Part shown: in pieces, positions 17,227 through 25,150 of the stretch
Position numbering within the stretch: the stretch's first letter is position 1
Layout of the letters: each line of letters opens with the position of its first letter
Assembly (NCBI RefSeq): GCF_900302505.1
Contig: NZ_OMOJ01000001.1
Coordinates: forward strand, 62,001-126,000
Direction of reading: 5' to 3'
DNA length: 64,000 bases
From: Pseudoprimorskyibacter insulae
GTDB lineage: Bacteria; Pseudomonadota; Alphaproteobacteria; Rhodobacterales; Rhodobacteraceae
Program-made: the position numbers and the translations under genes
Notes under the pieces: model-generated
What the model was told of the DNA's origin: nothing
What the model saw: only the letters and a program-made list of their open reading frames with translations
The model's database searches: none

Positions 17227-19076
17227 GTGCGCCCGAAAAGCCGTTCGATATCAGACAGTTTCAGCTCCACATAAGTGGGGCGGCCATGGTTGCACTGGCC
17301 CGAATGGGGGGTCGCCTCCATCTCGCGCAGCAGGGCGTTCATTTCCTCGGCGCGCATGCGGCGGCCCGACCGGATGGAGCCATGGCAGGCGACGCGACTT
17401 AGGATCGCCTCCAGCTTTTCCTGCACCAATTGGGAGGAGCCATTGTCGGCCAGCTCGTCCAAGATGTCGTGGATCATCGCCTTGGCGTTAACCTCGCCCA
17501 ATAGGGCCGGGGTTTCGCGCACGGCAATGGCGCCGCCGCCGAATGGTTCAATGGTCAACCCAAGGCGCGACAGGTCATCGGCGGCTTCCAGCAGGCGGGC
17601 TTGATCGTCGGCGGACAGGTCGATGATTTCCGGGATCAACAGCGCCTGTGCGGCAACCCCGTTTTCCCCCATCTGGCGTTTCAGCTTTTCATAGACCAGA
17701 CGTTCATGCGCGGCGTGTTGATCGACGATGACCATGCCGGTTTCGGTCTGGGCGATGATGTAGTTTTCATGCACCTGCCCACGTGCCGCGCCCAAGGGCA
17801 GGGCTTCGGCTTGGGGTTGCGGTTCGGGGTCTGGTTCGACAACGCGCCCGCTGTATTCGGTCGAAAACTCCGAAAATCCGGGCGCTTGGGCGCGGAAGGC
17901 TTCTTCGCGCGCGGCAGCCGAGGGGCGTTCGAACGTTGGGCGATAGGGCGCGCGGTCCATCTGGTAGCTGCGGGCCTCAGGTGCTTCGGGGCGCATGGCC
18001 CCCAGCGTTGCGCTGGCCACGGTAGTTGAGGCACGGTGCCCGGCTTCGGCCAAGGCGTGACGCAGCGCCGAGACGACCAGACCGCGCACCACGCCGCTTT
18101 CACGGAACCGGACCTCGGACTTGGCGGGGTGCACGTTCACGTCCACGCGGTGCGGGTCGCAGTCGATGAACAGGGCCACAGCGGGGTGACGATCCCGGCT
18201 TAGGAAATCGGCATAGGCCCCGCGCAATGCCCCGATCAGCAGTTTGTCGCGGACGGGGCGGCCATTCACAAAGAAATACTGCGCCACAGCAGAGCCGCGC
18301 GAATAGGTCGGCAGCGCGGCATAGCCCGTCAGGCGCACGCCTTCGCGTTCGGTGTCGATCGGCAGGGCATTGTCGGTAAACTCACGCCCCATGATCGTGG
18401 CCAGCCGTTCACGCAGGGCGTCGAACAGGTCGCCGGTTTGCGCATCGGCGCGGAAGGTCACGCGCCCTTCGCCGCCGCCCGACACATCGCGCAAGGTGAA
18501 GCCGACCGAGGGTTCCGCCATGGCCAAGCGCTTGATCACATCGCTGATGGCTTGGCTTTCGGCGCGGTCCGAACGCATGAATTTCAACCGCGCCGGGGTG
18601 GCGTAGAACAGATCGCGCAGTGTCACGATGGTGCCTTGCCCCAAGGCGCAGGGGCGGGGCGGTTTGATCTGGCCGCCATCGACCGAGATTTCGGCGGCCT
18701 CATACCCTTCGGCCCGGCTTTGGATCGTCAACCGGCCAACCGCGCCCAGCGATGGCAGCGCTTCGCCCCGGAAGCCGAAGGAATGAATGTTCAGCAGGTC
18801 GCTGCCGTCGATCTTGGACGTCGCGTGGCGGCTTAGGGCCAGCGGCAGTTCTTCGGGCGGGATGCCGCAACCATCGTCCTGCACGCGGATCAGGGTTTTG
18901 CCGCCGTCCGCAATGTCGATGGAAATGCGCCGCGCCCCGGCATCAATCGCGTTCTCCACCAGTTCTTTCACGGCGGATGAGGGCCGTTCCACCACCTCGC
19001 CAGCGGCGATTCGGTTGATGGCGGCATCATCAAGCTGTCGGATGACCGGGCGAATGTTGGGGACGTGCGAATTCAT
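17223..19076 (-). CDS. mutL: DNA mismatch repair protein MutL, endonuclease type
   Basis: 617 aa. The N-terminal GHKL ATPase has ENAIDAGA (41-48), DDGCGIPPE and SFGFRGEAL. The C-terminal half has DQHAAHERLVYE (452-463), ACHGSIRSG and QCNHGRPTY, the metal-binding motifs of nicking MutL proteins. This is expected in organisms that lack MutH. It couples MutS mismatch recognition to strand incision. First gene of the mutL-rmuC operon. Confidence 0.96.
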   Translation of the reverse strand: MNSHVPNIRPVIRQLDDAAINRIAAGEVVERPSSAVKELVENAIDAGARRISIDIADGGKTLIRVQDDGCGIPPEELPLALSRHATSKIDGSDLLNIHSFGFRGEALPSLGAVGRLTIQSRAEGYEAAEISVDGGQIKPPRPCALGQGTIVTLRDLFYATPARLKFMRSDRAESQAISDVIKRLAMAEPSVGFTLRDVSGGGEGRVTFRADAQTGDLFDALRERLATIMGREFTDNALPIDTEREGVRLTGYAALPTYSRGSAVAQYFFVNGRPVRDKLLIGALRGAYADFLSRDRHPAVALFIDCDPHRVDVNVHPAKSEVRFRESGVVRGLVVSALRHALAEAGHRASTTVASATLGAMRPEAPEARSYQMDRAPYRPTFERPSAAAREEAFRAQAPGFSEFSTEYSGRVVEPDPEPQPQAEALPLGAARGQVHENYIIAQTETGMVIVDQHAAHERLVYEKLKRQMGENGVAAQALLIPEIIDLSADDQARLLEAADDLSRLGLTIEPFGGGAIAVRETPALLGEVNAKAMIHDILDELADNGSSQLVQEKLEAILSRVACHGSIRSGRRMRAEEMNALLREMEATPHSGQCNHGRPTYVELKLSDIERLFGRT

Positions 19077-19204
19077 ACCACAAAACCTAGCAGGCGTTGT
19101 TCGATTCTGAAACGGGCAATCACCAATGAGACAAACGTGGTAAATTCTTTGGAACGTTTTTTGCCTAAACTTGTTTGAGGTCCAGCACAGTTGGAGGACG
19201 CGCG

Positions 19205-19396
19205 ATGATCAAAGATATGGGCAAAAGGCTGCTGCGCCGCACCAAGCCTGCGCAGGATAAACCGACACCAGACTTGACTGAGCTTTGGCCCGCAGCGGCT
19301 GAGGCCAAGCCAAACGGGCCGTTCAGCACGGCACCTGCGGGCGTTTGGGCCTGCCCCAGCGATGGGTTGGACGATCTGCGCCGCAATGGTCTGTAA
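19205..19396 (+). CDS. Small hypothetical protein, 63 aa
   Basis: 63 aa, not assigned to any family. The start is chosen because GGAGG at 19193-19197 is spaced 7 nt from the ATG, one of the best ribosome-binding sites in the window. It has a basic amphipathic N-terminus (KDMGKRLLRRTKPAQDK) followed by a Pro/Ala-rich tail containing WPAAAEA and DDLRRNGL; no membrane segment. It sits alone between the mutL upstream region and the amtB terminator (19411), ending 15 nt before that hairpin. The divergent mutL promoter lies in the same 130-nt gap. Likely genuine but uncharacterised. Confidence 0.6.
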   Translation: MIKDMGKRLLRRTKPAQDKPTPDLTELWPAAAEAKPNGPFSTAPAGVWACPSDGLDDLRRNGL

Positions 19397-19410
19397 CGTC
19401 TTTGGGCATG

Positions 19411-19438
19411 AAAAAGCCCGGGCGCAGAACGCCCGGGC
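19411..19438 (-). terminator. Intrinsic terminator of glnK-amtB
   Basis: GCCCGGGCG (19416-19424) pairs perfectly with CGCCCGGGC (19430-19438) over a 5-nt loop; on the minus strand the stem is followed by TTTTT (19415-19411). Confidence 0.9.
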
Positions 19439-19471
19439 CAGTCGTACTCTAGGCTGATAGGAAGGAGGAGA

Positions 19472-20806
19472 TCAGCCCTTCGAGAATTCCGGATAGGCCT
19501 CCATGCCCAGTTCCGCTTTGTCGAGGCCATTGATTTCGTCTTCTTCCGAAACCCGCAGACCCATGACCATGTTCAGGATGAACCAGACCACACCCGAGGC
19601 GACGACGGTGAAGATGCCGACCACGACGATGCCATACAGCTGGGTGCCCAGCGAAGCGTCAGAGTTGGTCAGAACAACCGCGATGGTGCCCCAGATGCCG
19701 CAGATCAGGTGAACCGGGATCGCGCCAACCACGTCGTCGATCTTCAGCTTGTCCATCATCGGGATGGCGAAGACCACGATCACGCCGCCGACCATACCGA
19801 TCAGAGTTGCTGCGCCCAGGGTCGGGGTCAGCGGTTCTGCGGTGATCGATACCAGACCGGCCAGTGCGCCGTTCAGAACCATCGTCAGGTCAGGCTTTTT
19901 GTACAGCAGTTGGGTCAGGATCAGGGCTGCAATCGCGCCGCCTGCTGCCGCAGTGTTGGTGTTTGCGAAGATACGCGACACGTCTGCAACGTCACCCACA
20001 GTGCCCATGGCCAGCTGCGAGCCGCCGTTGAAGCCGAACCAACCCAGCCACAGGATGAACGTACCCAGCGTTGCGAGGGTCAGGTTCGAACCCGGCATCG
20101 GGATCACGCGGCCGTCTTTGAACTTGCCGATACGCGGGCCAAGGATCAGTGCGCCGGTCAGAGCGGCCCAGCCACCTACCGAGTGCACAACGGTCGAGCC
20201 TGCGAAATCCAGGAAGCCAGCTTCGTCCAGGAAGCCGCCGCCCCATTTCCACGACGCTTGCAGCGGGTAGATCACAGCGGTCAGAACGATGGTGAAGATC
20301 AGGAAGGGCCACAGCTTGATACGCTCGGCCAGGGTGCCCGAAACGATCGATGCGGTGGTGGCGCAGAACATCAGCTGGAAGAAGAAGTCCGAACCGGTCG
20401 AGGCATAGCCGTAATCGTCGGCCGCATCGGCGGTGACGCCAACAGCTTCCAGAACGCCGGGGCCCCAGACGCCGGACAGAACGCCGTCAACCGACCAAGT
20501 GCCCAGCGGGTACATCAGGTTGTAGCCGATCAGGTAATAGAAGATCGCAGCCAGCGAGAAGAGCGCGACGTTCTTCATCAGCTGCATGGTGACGTTTTTC
20601 GAACGGACGAGGCCTGCTTCCAGCATGGCAAAGCCAGCGGCCATCCAGAACACCAGGAAGCCGCCAACAAGGAACAGCAGCGAGTTCAGGATGAATACGG
20701 TGTCGGTCGAGGCGTTTACGCCGGCGACCGGGCCGTCTTGTGCAAGGCCCATAGTCGGCAGGGCGGCAAGCGCTGCGACCGGAGCGATGGTCTTGAGGAG
20801 TTTCAT
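19472..20806 (-). CDS. amtB: Ammonium transporter
   Basis: 444 aa from the ATG at 20806; an upstream in-frame extension to 20842 is not needed, as the MKLLKTIAP start gives a normal signal peptide (cleavage after about residue 23, GLAQ). About eleven hydrophobic helices follow, with Amt family stretches FWMAAGFAMLEAGLVRSKN, STVVHSVGGWAALTGA (pore His) and GFNGGSQLA. It conducts ammonium across the inner membrane and is gated by GlnK. It lies 32 nt after glnK, the usual pairing. The C-terminal cytoplasmic tail (EEDEINGLDKAELGMEAYPEF) is the GlnK contact region in homologues. Confidence 0.96.
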   Translation of the reverse strand: MKLLKTIAPVAALAALPTMGLAQDGPVAGVNASTDTVFILNSLLFLVGGFLVFWMAAGFAMLEAGLVRSKNVTMQLMKNVALFSLAAIFYYLIGYNLMYPLGTWSVDGVLSGVWGPGVLEAVGVTADAADDYGYASTGSDFFFQLMFCATTASIVSGTLAERIKLWPFLIFTIVLTAVIYPLQASWKWGGGFLDEAGFLDFAGSTVVHSVGGWAALTGALILGPRIGKFKDGRVIPMPGSNLTLATLGTFILWLGWFGFNGGSQLAMGTVGDVADVSRIFANTNTAAAGGAIAALILTQLLYKKPDLTMVLNGALAGLVSITAEPLTPTLGAATLIGMVGGVIVVFAIPMMDKLKIDDVVGAIPVHLICGIWGTIAVVLTNSDASLGTQLYGIVVVGIFTVVASGVVWFILNMVMGLRVSEEDEINGLDKAELGMEAYPEFSKG

Positions 20807-20838
20807 TCTTTTGTTTCCCTTGAAATCTGTCCCGCGGC

Positions 20839-21177
20839 TCACAGAGCGTCCGCGTTGGTTTCGCCGGTGCGCACGCGGATGGCCTGCTGCACGTCGAGAA
20901 CGAAAATTTTGCCGTCGCCGATTTTGCCGGTCTGAGCGGTCTTCGTGATGGTTTCGACAACCTGATCGGCCATCGACGCGGAAACCACGATTTCCAGCTT
21001 GATCTTCGGCACGAAATTCACGGCATATTCTGCGCCGCGGTAAATTTCGGTGTGGCCGGATTGCGAGCCGAAGCCCTTGATTTCAGTCACCATCATGCCG
21101 CGAACGCCGATATCGGTCAGCGCCTCGCGGACCTCCTCGAGCTTGAACGGCTTGATCGTCGCAATGATCAGTTTCAC
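20839..21177 (-). CDS. glnK: Nitrogen regulatory protein PII (GlnK)
   Basis: 112 aa, exactly the PII length when started at the GTG at 21177 (VKLIIATIKPFKLEEV); AGGGAC lies 7 nt upstream. Y51 in the T-loop (EIYRGAEYAVNF) is the uridylylation site. The C-terminal signature TGKIGDGKIFV is intact. It senses 2-oxoglutarate and energy state and blocks AmtB when nitrogen is plentiful. First gene of glnK-amtB; NtrC control is expected from the family, but no clear NtrC site or -24/-12 promoter was found in 21178-21434. Confidence 0.96.
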   Translation of the reverse strand: MKLIIATIKPFKLEEVREALTDIGVRGMMVTEIKGFGSQSGHTEIYRGAEYAVNFVPKIKLEIVVSASMADQVVETITKTAQTGKIGDGKIFVLDVQQAIRVRTGETNADAL

Positions 21178-21434
21178 CTTAGTCCCTTTCGCTTGTCGCA
21201 GGTAATTCCTGCACGATGCCCTTGCAGCAAAAGGCCGGTTCACCTGTTATTGGAAGGGGGTACAGTGCTTGTCGGGCAGGCATATGCTCAAAAAACGCAC
21301 AAAAAATGCACAAATATCTAAAGATGATCAAAAAGTAGGCGAATTGAAAATGGCGAACCCTATCCCTTTGGTGTCAACATTGTGAAAAAATCAGGGTACA
21401 TTGCGAAAAAAGAGACAGGTCCCGGGCAGGACGC

Positions 21435-23618
21435 ATGAGTGATTCAAAAAGAGGCAAAGGCCGACTCGTGGCTGAAAAGCGCTATGGCGCGGCATCGGCC
21501 AAGAAGACGTCTGGCAGCAAACCCCGTAAATCCGGCGGGTCCGGCACACCGCGCAAACCGGCGGGGCGCAAACGTGCGCGCACCAAGTCGCGACCCAAGC
21601 GCAAGGGGTTGTTTGGTCTGATCCAAACGCTGTTGATCTGGATCTACAAACTGATCTGGCGTTTGACGGTGCGTGTGTCGATCTTGGCCGCCTTGGTTCT
21701 GGGTGCCGCTGTTCTGGTCGAATACGCCAGCCTGCCCGATTACAACCAACTGCTGGACGGGCGCGCCAAAGGTTCGGTCACGTTGCGCGACCGCAACGGA
21801 GAGATCTTTGCATGGCGCGGCGATCAATACGGTGGGGCCGTCACGGCGCAATCCGTATCACCCTATCTGAAAAACGCCGTCATCGCGACTGAGGACAAAC
21901 GCTTCTATTCGCATGTCGGCGTGTCGCCGCGTGGGATTGCGTCTGCGGTGCGGATCAACCTGTCCGAAGGGCGCGGGCCGTTGTCGGGGCACGGCGGGTC
22001 TACCATCACCCAGCAGACAGCGAAATTGCTGTGCCTTGGGGTCGAATATGACGCTTCGGTCTGGAAGAACGAGGCCGAGTATGTTGCCGACTGTCGCCGG
22101 TCGTCGCTTGCCCGGAAGGCCAAAGAGGCGGTGTTCGCCTTGGCGATGGAGGTCAAGTTCACCAAGGATCAGATCCTGTCGATCTATCTGAACCGCGCCT
22201 ACATGGGTGGCGGCGCTTATGGGGCCGAGGCCGCATCGCAGCGCTATTTCGCCAAACCGGCCTCTGATCTGACCGCGCCCGAGGCGGCAATTTTGGCCGG
22301 TCTTCTGACCGCGCCGTCAACGCTGGCCCCCACGGCCAATATCGAACGCAGTCAGGCCCGCGCGGCCACTGTGCTGCGTCTGATGCGCGAACAAGGTTAT
22401 ATCTCGGTCCAAGAAGAACGCACTGCCCAAGCCAACCCCGCCACCCTGTCGGATGTGGCCGAGGCGCGGGCCGGTGGGTATTTCGCTGATTGGGTCATGG
22501 CCAGCGGGCCAGAGTTTTTTACCAGCAAGACCACCGAAGACATTGATATCCGCACCACGCTGGATCAACGCATTCAGGCCGCCGCCGAAGGCGCGATGAA
22601 GCAGGTGTTCTCGGACAAGGTCAAGGAAGGATCCAAGGCGCAAGCCGCCATCGTCGTAATGTCGTCCGACGGCGCGGTGCGGGCCATGGTTGGCGGGCGC
22701 AAAACCAATGTGTCGGGTCTGTTCAACCGCGCAACGCAAGCCAAGCGTCAAACCGGATCGGCCTTTAAGCCCTTTGTCTACGCCACCGCGATGGAACTGG
22801 GCTATAGCCCGCTGGACACCGTGGTGGATGAGCCGCTTTGCCTGAACATTCCGGGCAGTGGCGAATGGTGCCCCAAGAACTACACCAATGAATTCTATGG
22901 CCGGGTGACCTTGGTTGATGCGCTGAAACAGTCACTGAACATCCCGGCGGTGAAAGTGTCTGAAAGCGTTGGGCGCAAGCTGGTGCAGCGGGTGGCCACC
23001 GATTTCGGCATCGACAGCGAATTGATCGACACGCCCGCACTTGCGCTGGGGGCCTCGGAATCCACGTTGCTTGAAATGACGGGCGCTTATGCGGGCATCC
23101 TGAATGGCGGGTCGTCCGTGTCGCCCTATGGTCTGGTTGAGCTGCGCCGCAAGGGCGACCCCAACCCGATGATGGAGGCGACGGGCGGTATCGGGGAACG
23201 CGTGATCCGCGAAGAGGCCGCGCATTCGCTGGTCTATATGATGGAGAAGGTGCTGACCGAAGGGTCGGGCCGCCGCGCCCAACTGCCGGATCGTCCGGCT
23301 GCGGGTAAGACCGGCACCACTCAGGCCGCGCGCGATGCGTGGTTCATCGGGTTTACCGCCGATTATGTGGCGGGCGTTTGGATGGGATATGATGACAACA
23401 CGCCCTTGCGCGGTGTTACGGGCGGCGGTCTACCGGCCGAGATTTGGCGCGAAACCATGATCCGCGTTCATGAAGGTCTGCCGGTCAATCAACTGCCCAA
23501 GCTGGAACCGGTGCCGCAACGCCAACAGCAGGCCCCCGCACCAGAGCAGACCGAACCGCAGCGGCGTGAAAACGTGCTACAGCAGGTGCTGCGCGATCTT
23601 CTGGGGGGAGGGAACTAA
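21435..23618 (+). CDS. Penicillin-binding protein 1A-type bifunctional transglycosylase/transpeptidase
   Basis: 727 aa. A strongly basic cytoplasmic tail (about 1-60, Lys/Arg/Ser/Pro-rich), a membrane helix at about 75-97, a GT51 glycosyltransferase domain (EDKRFYSHVGV, GGSTITQQTAKLL, LSIYLNRAYMGGGAYGAEAA) and a transpeptidase domain with SAFK (nucleophile Ser), the SLN motif (LKQSLNIPAVK) and KTGTT. It ends in a Gln/Pro-rich tail. It polymerises and crosslinks peptidoglycan in the periplasm. The terminator hairpin starts inside its stop codon. Confidence 0.93.
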   Translation: MSDSKRGKGRLVAEKRYGAASAKKTSGSKPRKSGGSGTPRKPAGRKRARTKSRPKRKGLFGLIQTLLIWIYKLIWRLTVRVSILAALVLGAAVLVEYASLPDYNQLLDGRAKGSVTLRDRNGEIFAWRGDQYGGAVTAQSVSPYLKNAVIATEDKRFYSHVGVSPRGIASAVRINLSEGRGPLSGHGGSTITQQTAKLLCLGVEYDASVWKNEAEYVADCRRSSLARKAKEAVFALAMEVKFTKDQILSIYLNRAYMGGGAYGAEAASQRYFAKPASDLTAPEAAILAGLLTAPSTLAPTANIERSQARAATVLRLMREQGYISVQEERTAQANPATLSDVAEARAGGYFADWVMASGPEFFTSKTTEDIDIRTTLDQRIQAAAEGAMKQVFSDKVKEGSKAQAAIVVMSSDGAVRAMVGGRKTNVSGLFNRATQAKRQTGSAFKPFVYATAMELGYSPLDTVVDEPLCLNIPGSGEWCPKNYTNEFYGRVTLVDALKQSLNIPAVKVSESVGRKLVQRVATDFGIDSELIDTPALALGASESTLLEMTGAYAGILNGGSSVSPYGLVELRRKGDPNPMMEATGGIGERVIREEAAHSLVYMMEKVLTEGSGRRAQLPDRPAAGKTGTTQAARDAWFIGFTADYVAGVWMGYDDNTPLRGVTGGGLPAEIWRETMIRVHEGLPVNQLPKLEPVPQRQQQAPAPEQTEPQRRENVLQQVLRDLLGGGN

Positions 23619-23639
23619 GGCCGGTCACCCGGCCTTTTT
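23617..23639 (+). terminator. Intrinsic terminator of the PBP1A gene
   Basis: AAGGCCGG (23617-23624), loop TCAC, CCGGCCTT (23629-23636), then TTT (23637-23639). The stem begins in the PBP stop codon, and the loop contains the stop codon of the convergent mlaC gene (23625-23627). Confidence 0.85.
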
Positions 23640-24230
23640 CAGATCCTCGATCATTGCATCGATGTTGCCGCCGCGCTTGTCCAGCATGGCGCCAACCTCG
23701 GTGCGTTCGGTTAGCAGCAGGTTCACGCCTTCAATAAACATGTTGAAGAACAAATGCTTGCCGGTCCGGTCCGAGACGTGGAACGACACTTCGAACGGCT
23801 TTTCACCGCGCAGGTAGGCGGTGGTGCTGACCTCAAAGAAGTCTTTCAGCGGTCGCACCTCATTCACCTCTAGCCGTCCGCCGATGAATTCGCGAAACCG
23901 CGACCCGTATTTGCGGCCAATATAGCTGATGAAGGCGTCCGAGAAGGCGGATTTTTGCGCCGACGTCGCACGGCGGCCATCGACGCCCATCGCGTAGGCG
24001 GCGATATACGAGGTATCGGCGTATTTGCGGAAAATGGCTTCGAAATCGCGGTACATTGCGGCTTCGGATTTGCCGGATGCGATGACTTTGTTGATCGCGG
24101 CCACCAGATCGTCGATCAGCGAACGGGCCTTGTTCGGGTCAAGCGCTGCCCAGCTGGGCGCGGCGGTCACCAGAACTGCAGCGCTGGAAGTGCTGGCGGC
24201 CAGAAAATCACGGCGGGTCATGAAGGTCAT
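23625..24230 (-). CDS. mlaC: MlaC-type phospholipid-binding ABC transporter auxiliary protein
   Basis: 201 aa from the ATG at 24230, which follows the mlaA stop by 1 nt. Twin-arginine signal TRRDFLAAS with a hydrophobic stretch and Ala cleavage region (PSWA), so it is probably exported by Tat. The body matches the Ttg2D/MlaC family (AIFRKYADTSYIAAYAMG, ARGSRFREFIGG-like, VNLLLTERTEVGAML). MlaC carries phospholipids across the periplasm between MlaA and the MlaFEDB transporter. MlaFEDB genes are not in the window; the pairing with mlaA supports the call. Confidence 0.85.
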   Translation of the reverse strand: MTFMTRRDFLAASTSSAAVLVTAAPSWAALDPNKARSLIDDLVAAINKVIASGKSEAAMYRDFEAIFRKYADTSYIAAYAMGVDGRRATSAQKSAFSDAFISYIGRKYGSRFREFIGGRLEVNEVRPLKDFFEVSTTAYLRGEKPFEVSFHVSDRTGKHLFFNMFIEGVNLLLTERTEVGAMLDKRGGNIDAMIEDLKKAG

Positions 24231-24231
24231 G

Positions 24232-24978
24232 TCAAAATCCCTCGGTGTCGATATCGTCTGGTGAAATATAGGTATCCATCGCCTGATCGCCCAGTTCATA
24301 GCGACGATTTTGCAGATAGGTCATGCGCGACTGTGCGTAACTGTCGGCACTGTCATAAAGCACACCATCCACCAATTCAGCATAGCGCCCACGTTTGCCC
24401 AGTTTCGCGACCGCTTTAAGGCCGGTGCCCACGTATTTCTCCGGTGACGGCAGCACATAGCTGAGCGGGTTTGTGAACAGATCAACCACCATGCCTGTTG
24501 CGTCCCGTTCGGTAGACGGACCAAGCACGGGCAGTTCCATATACTCGCCTTCGGGGAAGCCCCAGACATAGAGCGTTTCGCCAAAGTCGCTTTCATCCTC
24601 GGTCAGGCCGATCATGGTGGCGGGGTCCGCCAGCCCGCCAAGCCCGATGGTCGTGTTGACGACAAACCGCCATGTGTTGTGCACCGCGCCTTCGAAGTCC
24701 AGTTGCAGCAACTGGTTCACGATGGTTCCGGGGGTGTCGAGGTTGCTGGCAAAATTCGAAACGACTGTCATCGCGCCGCCGCCTTCGCCGCCGCCGATGG
24801 CTGTGCCGACCGGGCGCAGAACCTTCTCATCGATGGTCTTGTTCATTTCATGGATGCGGCGGTTCGTCTGTTCTTGTGGGTCGAATATGCCATCCGGTGC
24901 CTCGCCCGGTCCGGGTGTTGAACAGGCAGCAAGGCCGATCAAGGTCATAAAAACTGGAATTGAAAAGATTCGTGACAT
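24232..24978 (-). CDS. mlaA: MlaA/VacJ outer-membrane lipoprotein
   Basis: 248 aa. The lipobox is LAAC with C19, followed by Ser, so sorting to the outer membrane is likely. VacJ family features are NRRIHEMNKTIDEKVLRP, FVVNTTIGLGGLADPATMIGL and FGETLYVWGFPEGEYMELPVLGPS. MlaA extracts misplaced phospholipid from the outer leaflet and hands it to MlaC, encoded 1 nt downstream. The shared order mlaA-mlaC is common in alphaproteobacteria. Confidence 0.92.
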   Translation of the reverse strand: MSRIFSIPVFMTLIGLAACSTPGPGEAPDGIFDPQEQTNRRIHEMNKTIDEKVLRPVGTAIGGGEGGGAMTVVSNFASNLDTPGTIVNQLLQLDFEGAVHNTWRFVVNTTIGLGGLADPATMIGLTEDESDFGETLYVWGFPEGEYMELPVLGPSTERDATGMVVDLFTNPLSYVLPSPEKYVGTGLKAVAKLGKRGRYAELVDGVLYDSADSYAQSRMTYLQNRRYELGDQAMDTYISPDDIDTEGF

Positions 24979-25019
24979 TGTTGAAATGAACCTTGGGGTT
25001 GGCGGTAAGGGTCAGCCCT

Positions 25020-25130
25020 GATATGCGAAACATATCGTTTTTAGTTATTTGCTTTGATACCTCCCTAGCGGCGGAATTAAAAGCAGTCGTAGTGCTATCG
25101 GCGGGGACAGGCCGCCGCAGATGCGACTGC
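25020..25130. promoter_or_regulatory. Inverted repeats between mlaA and the type I secretion genes
   Basis: In the 172-nt divergent gap, GATATG-cgaaa-CATATC (25020-25036) is followed by TTTTT on the plus strand. A nested structure follows at 25083-25130: outer arms GCAGTCG / CGACTGC around inner arms CGGCGG / CCGCCG with a 7-nt loop. The nested hairpin ends 20 nt before the ABC gene start and may lie in its mRNA leader. Function unknown. Confidence 0.4.
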
Positions 25131-25150
25131 AAAAACATGAGGCTTAGAGA

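Noticed and set aside
21178-21434. NtrC-binding site or sigma-54 promoter upstream of glnK
   Set aside because: No convincing TGCAC-type dyad or GG-N10-GC promoter was found, although nitrogen control is expected.
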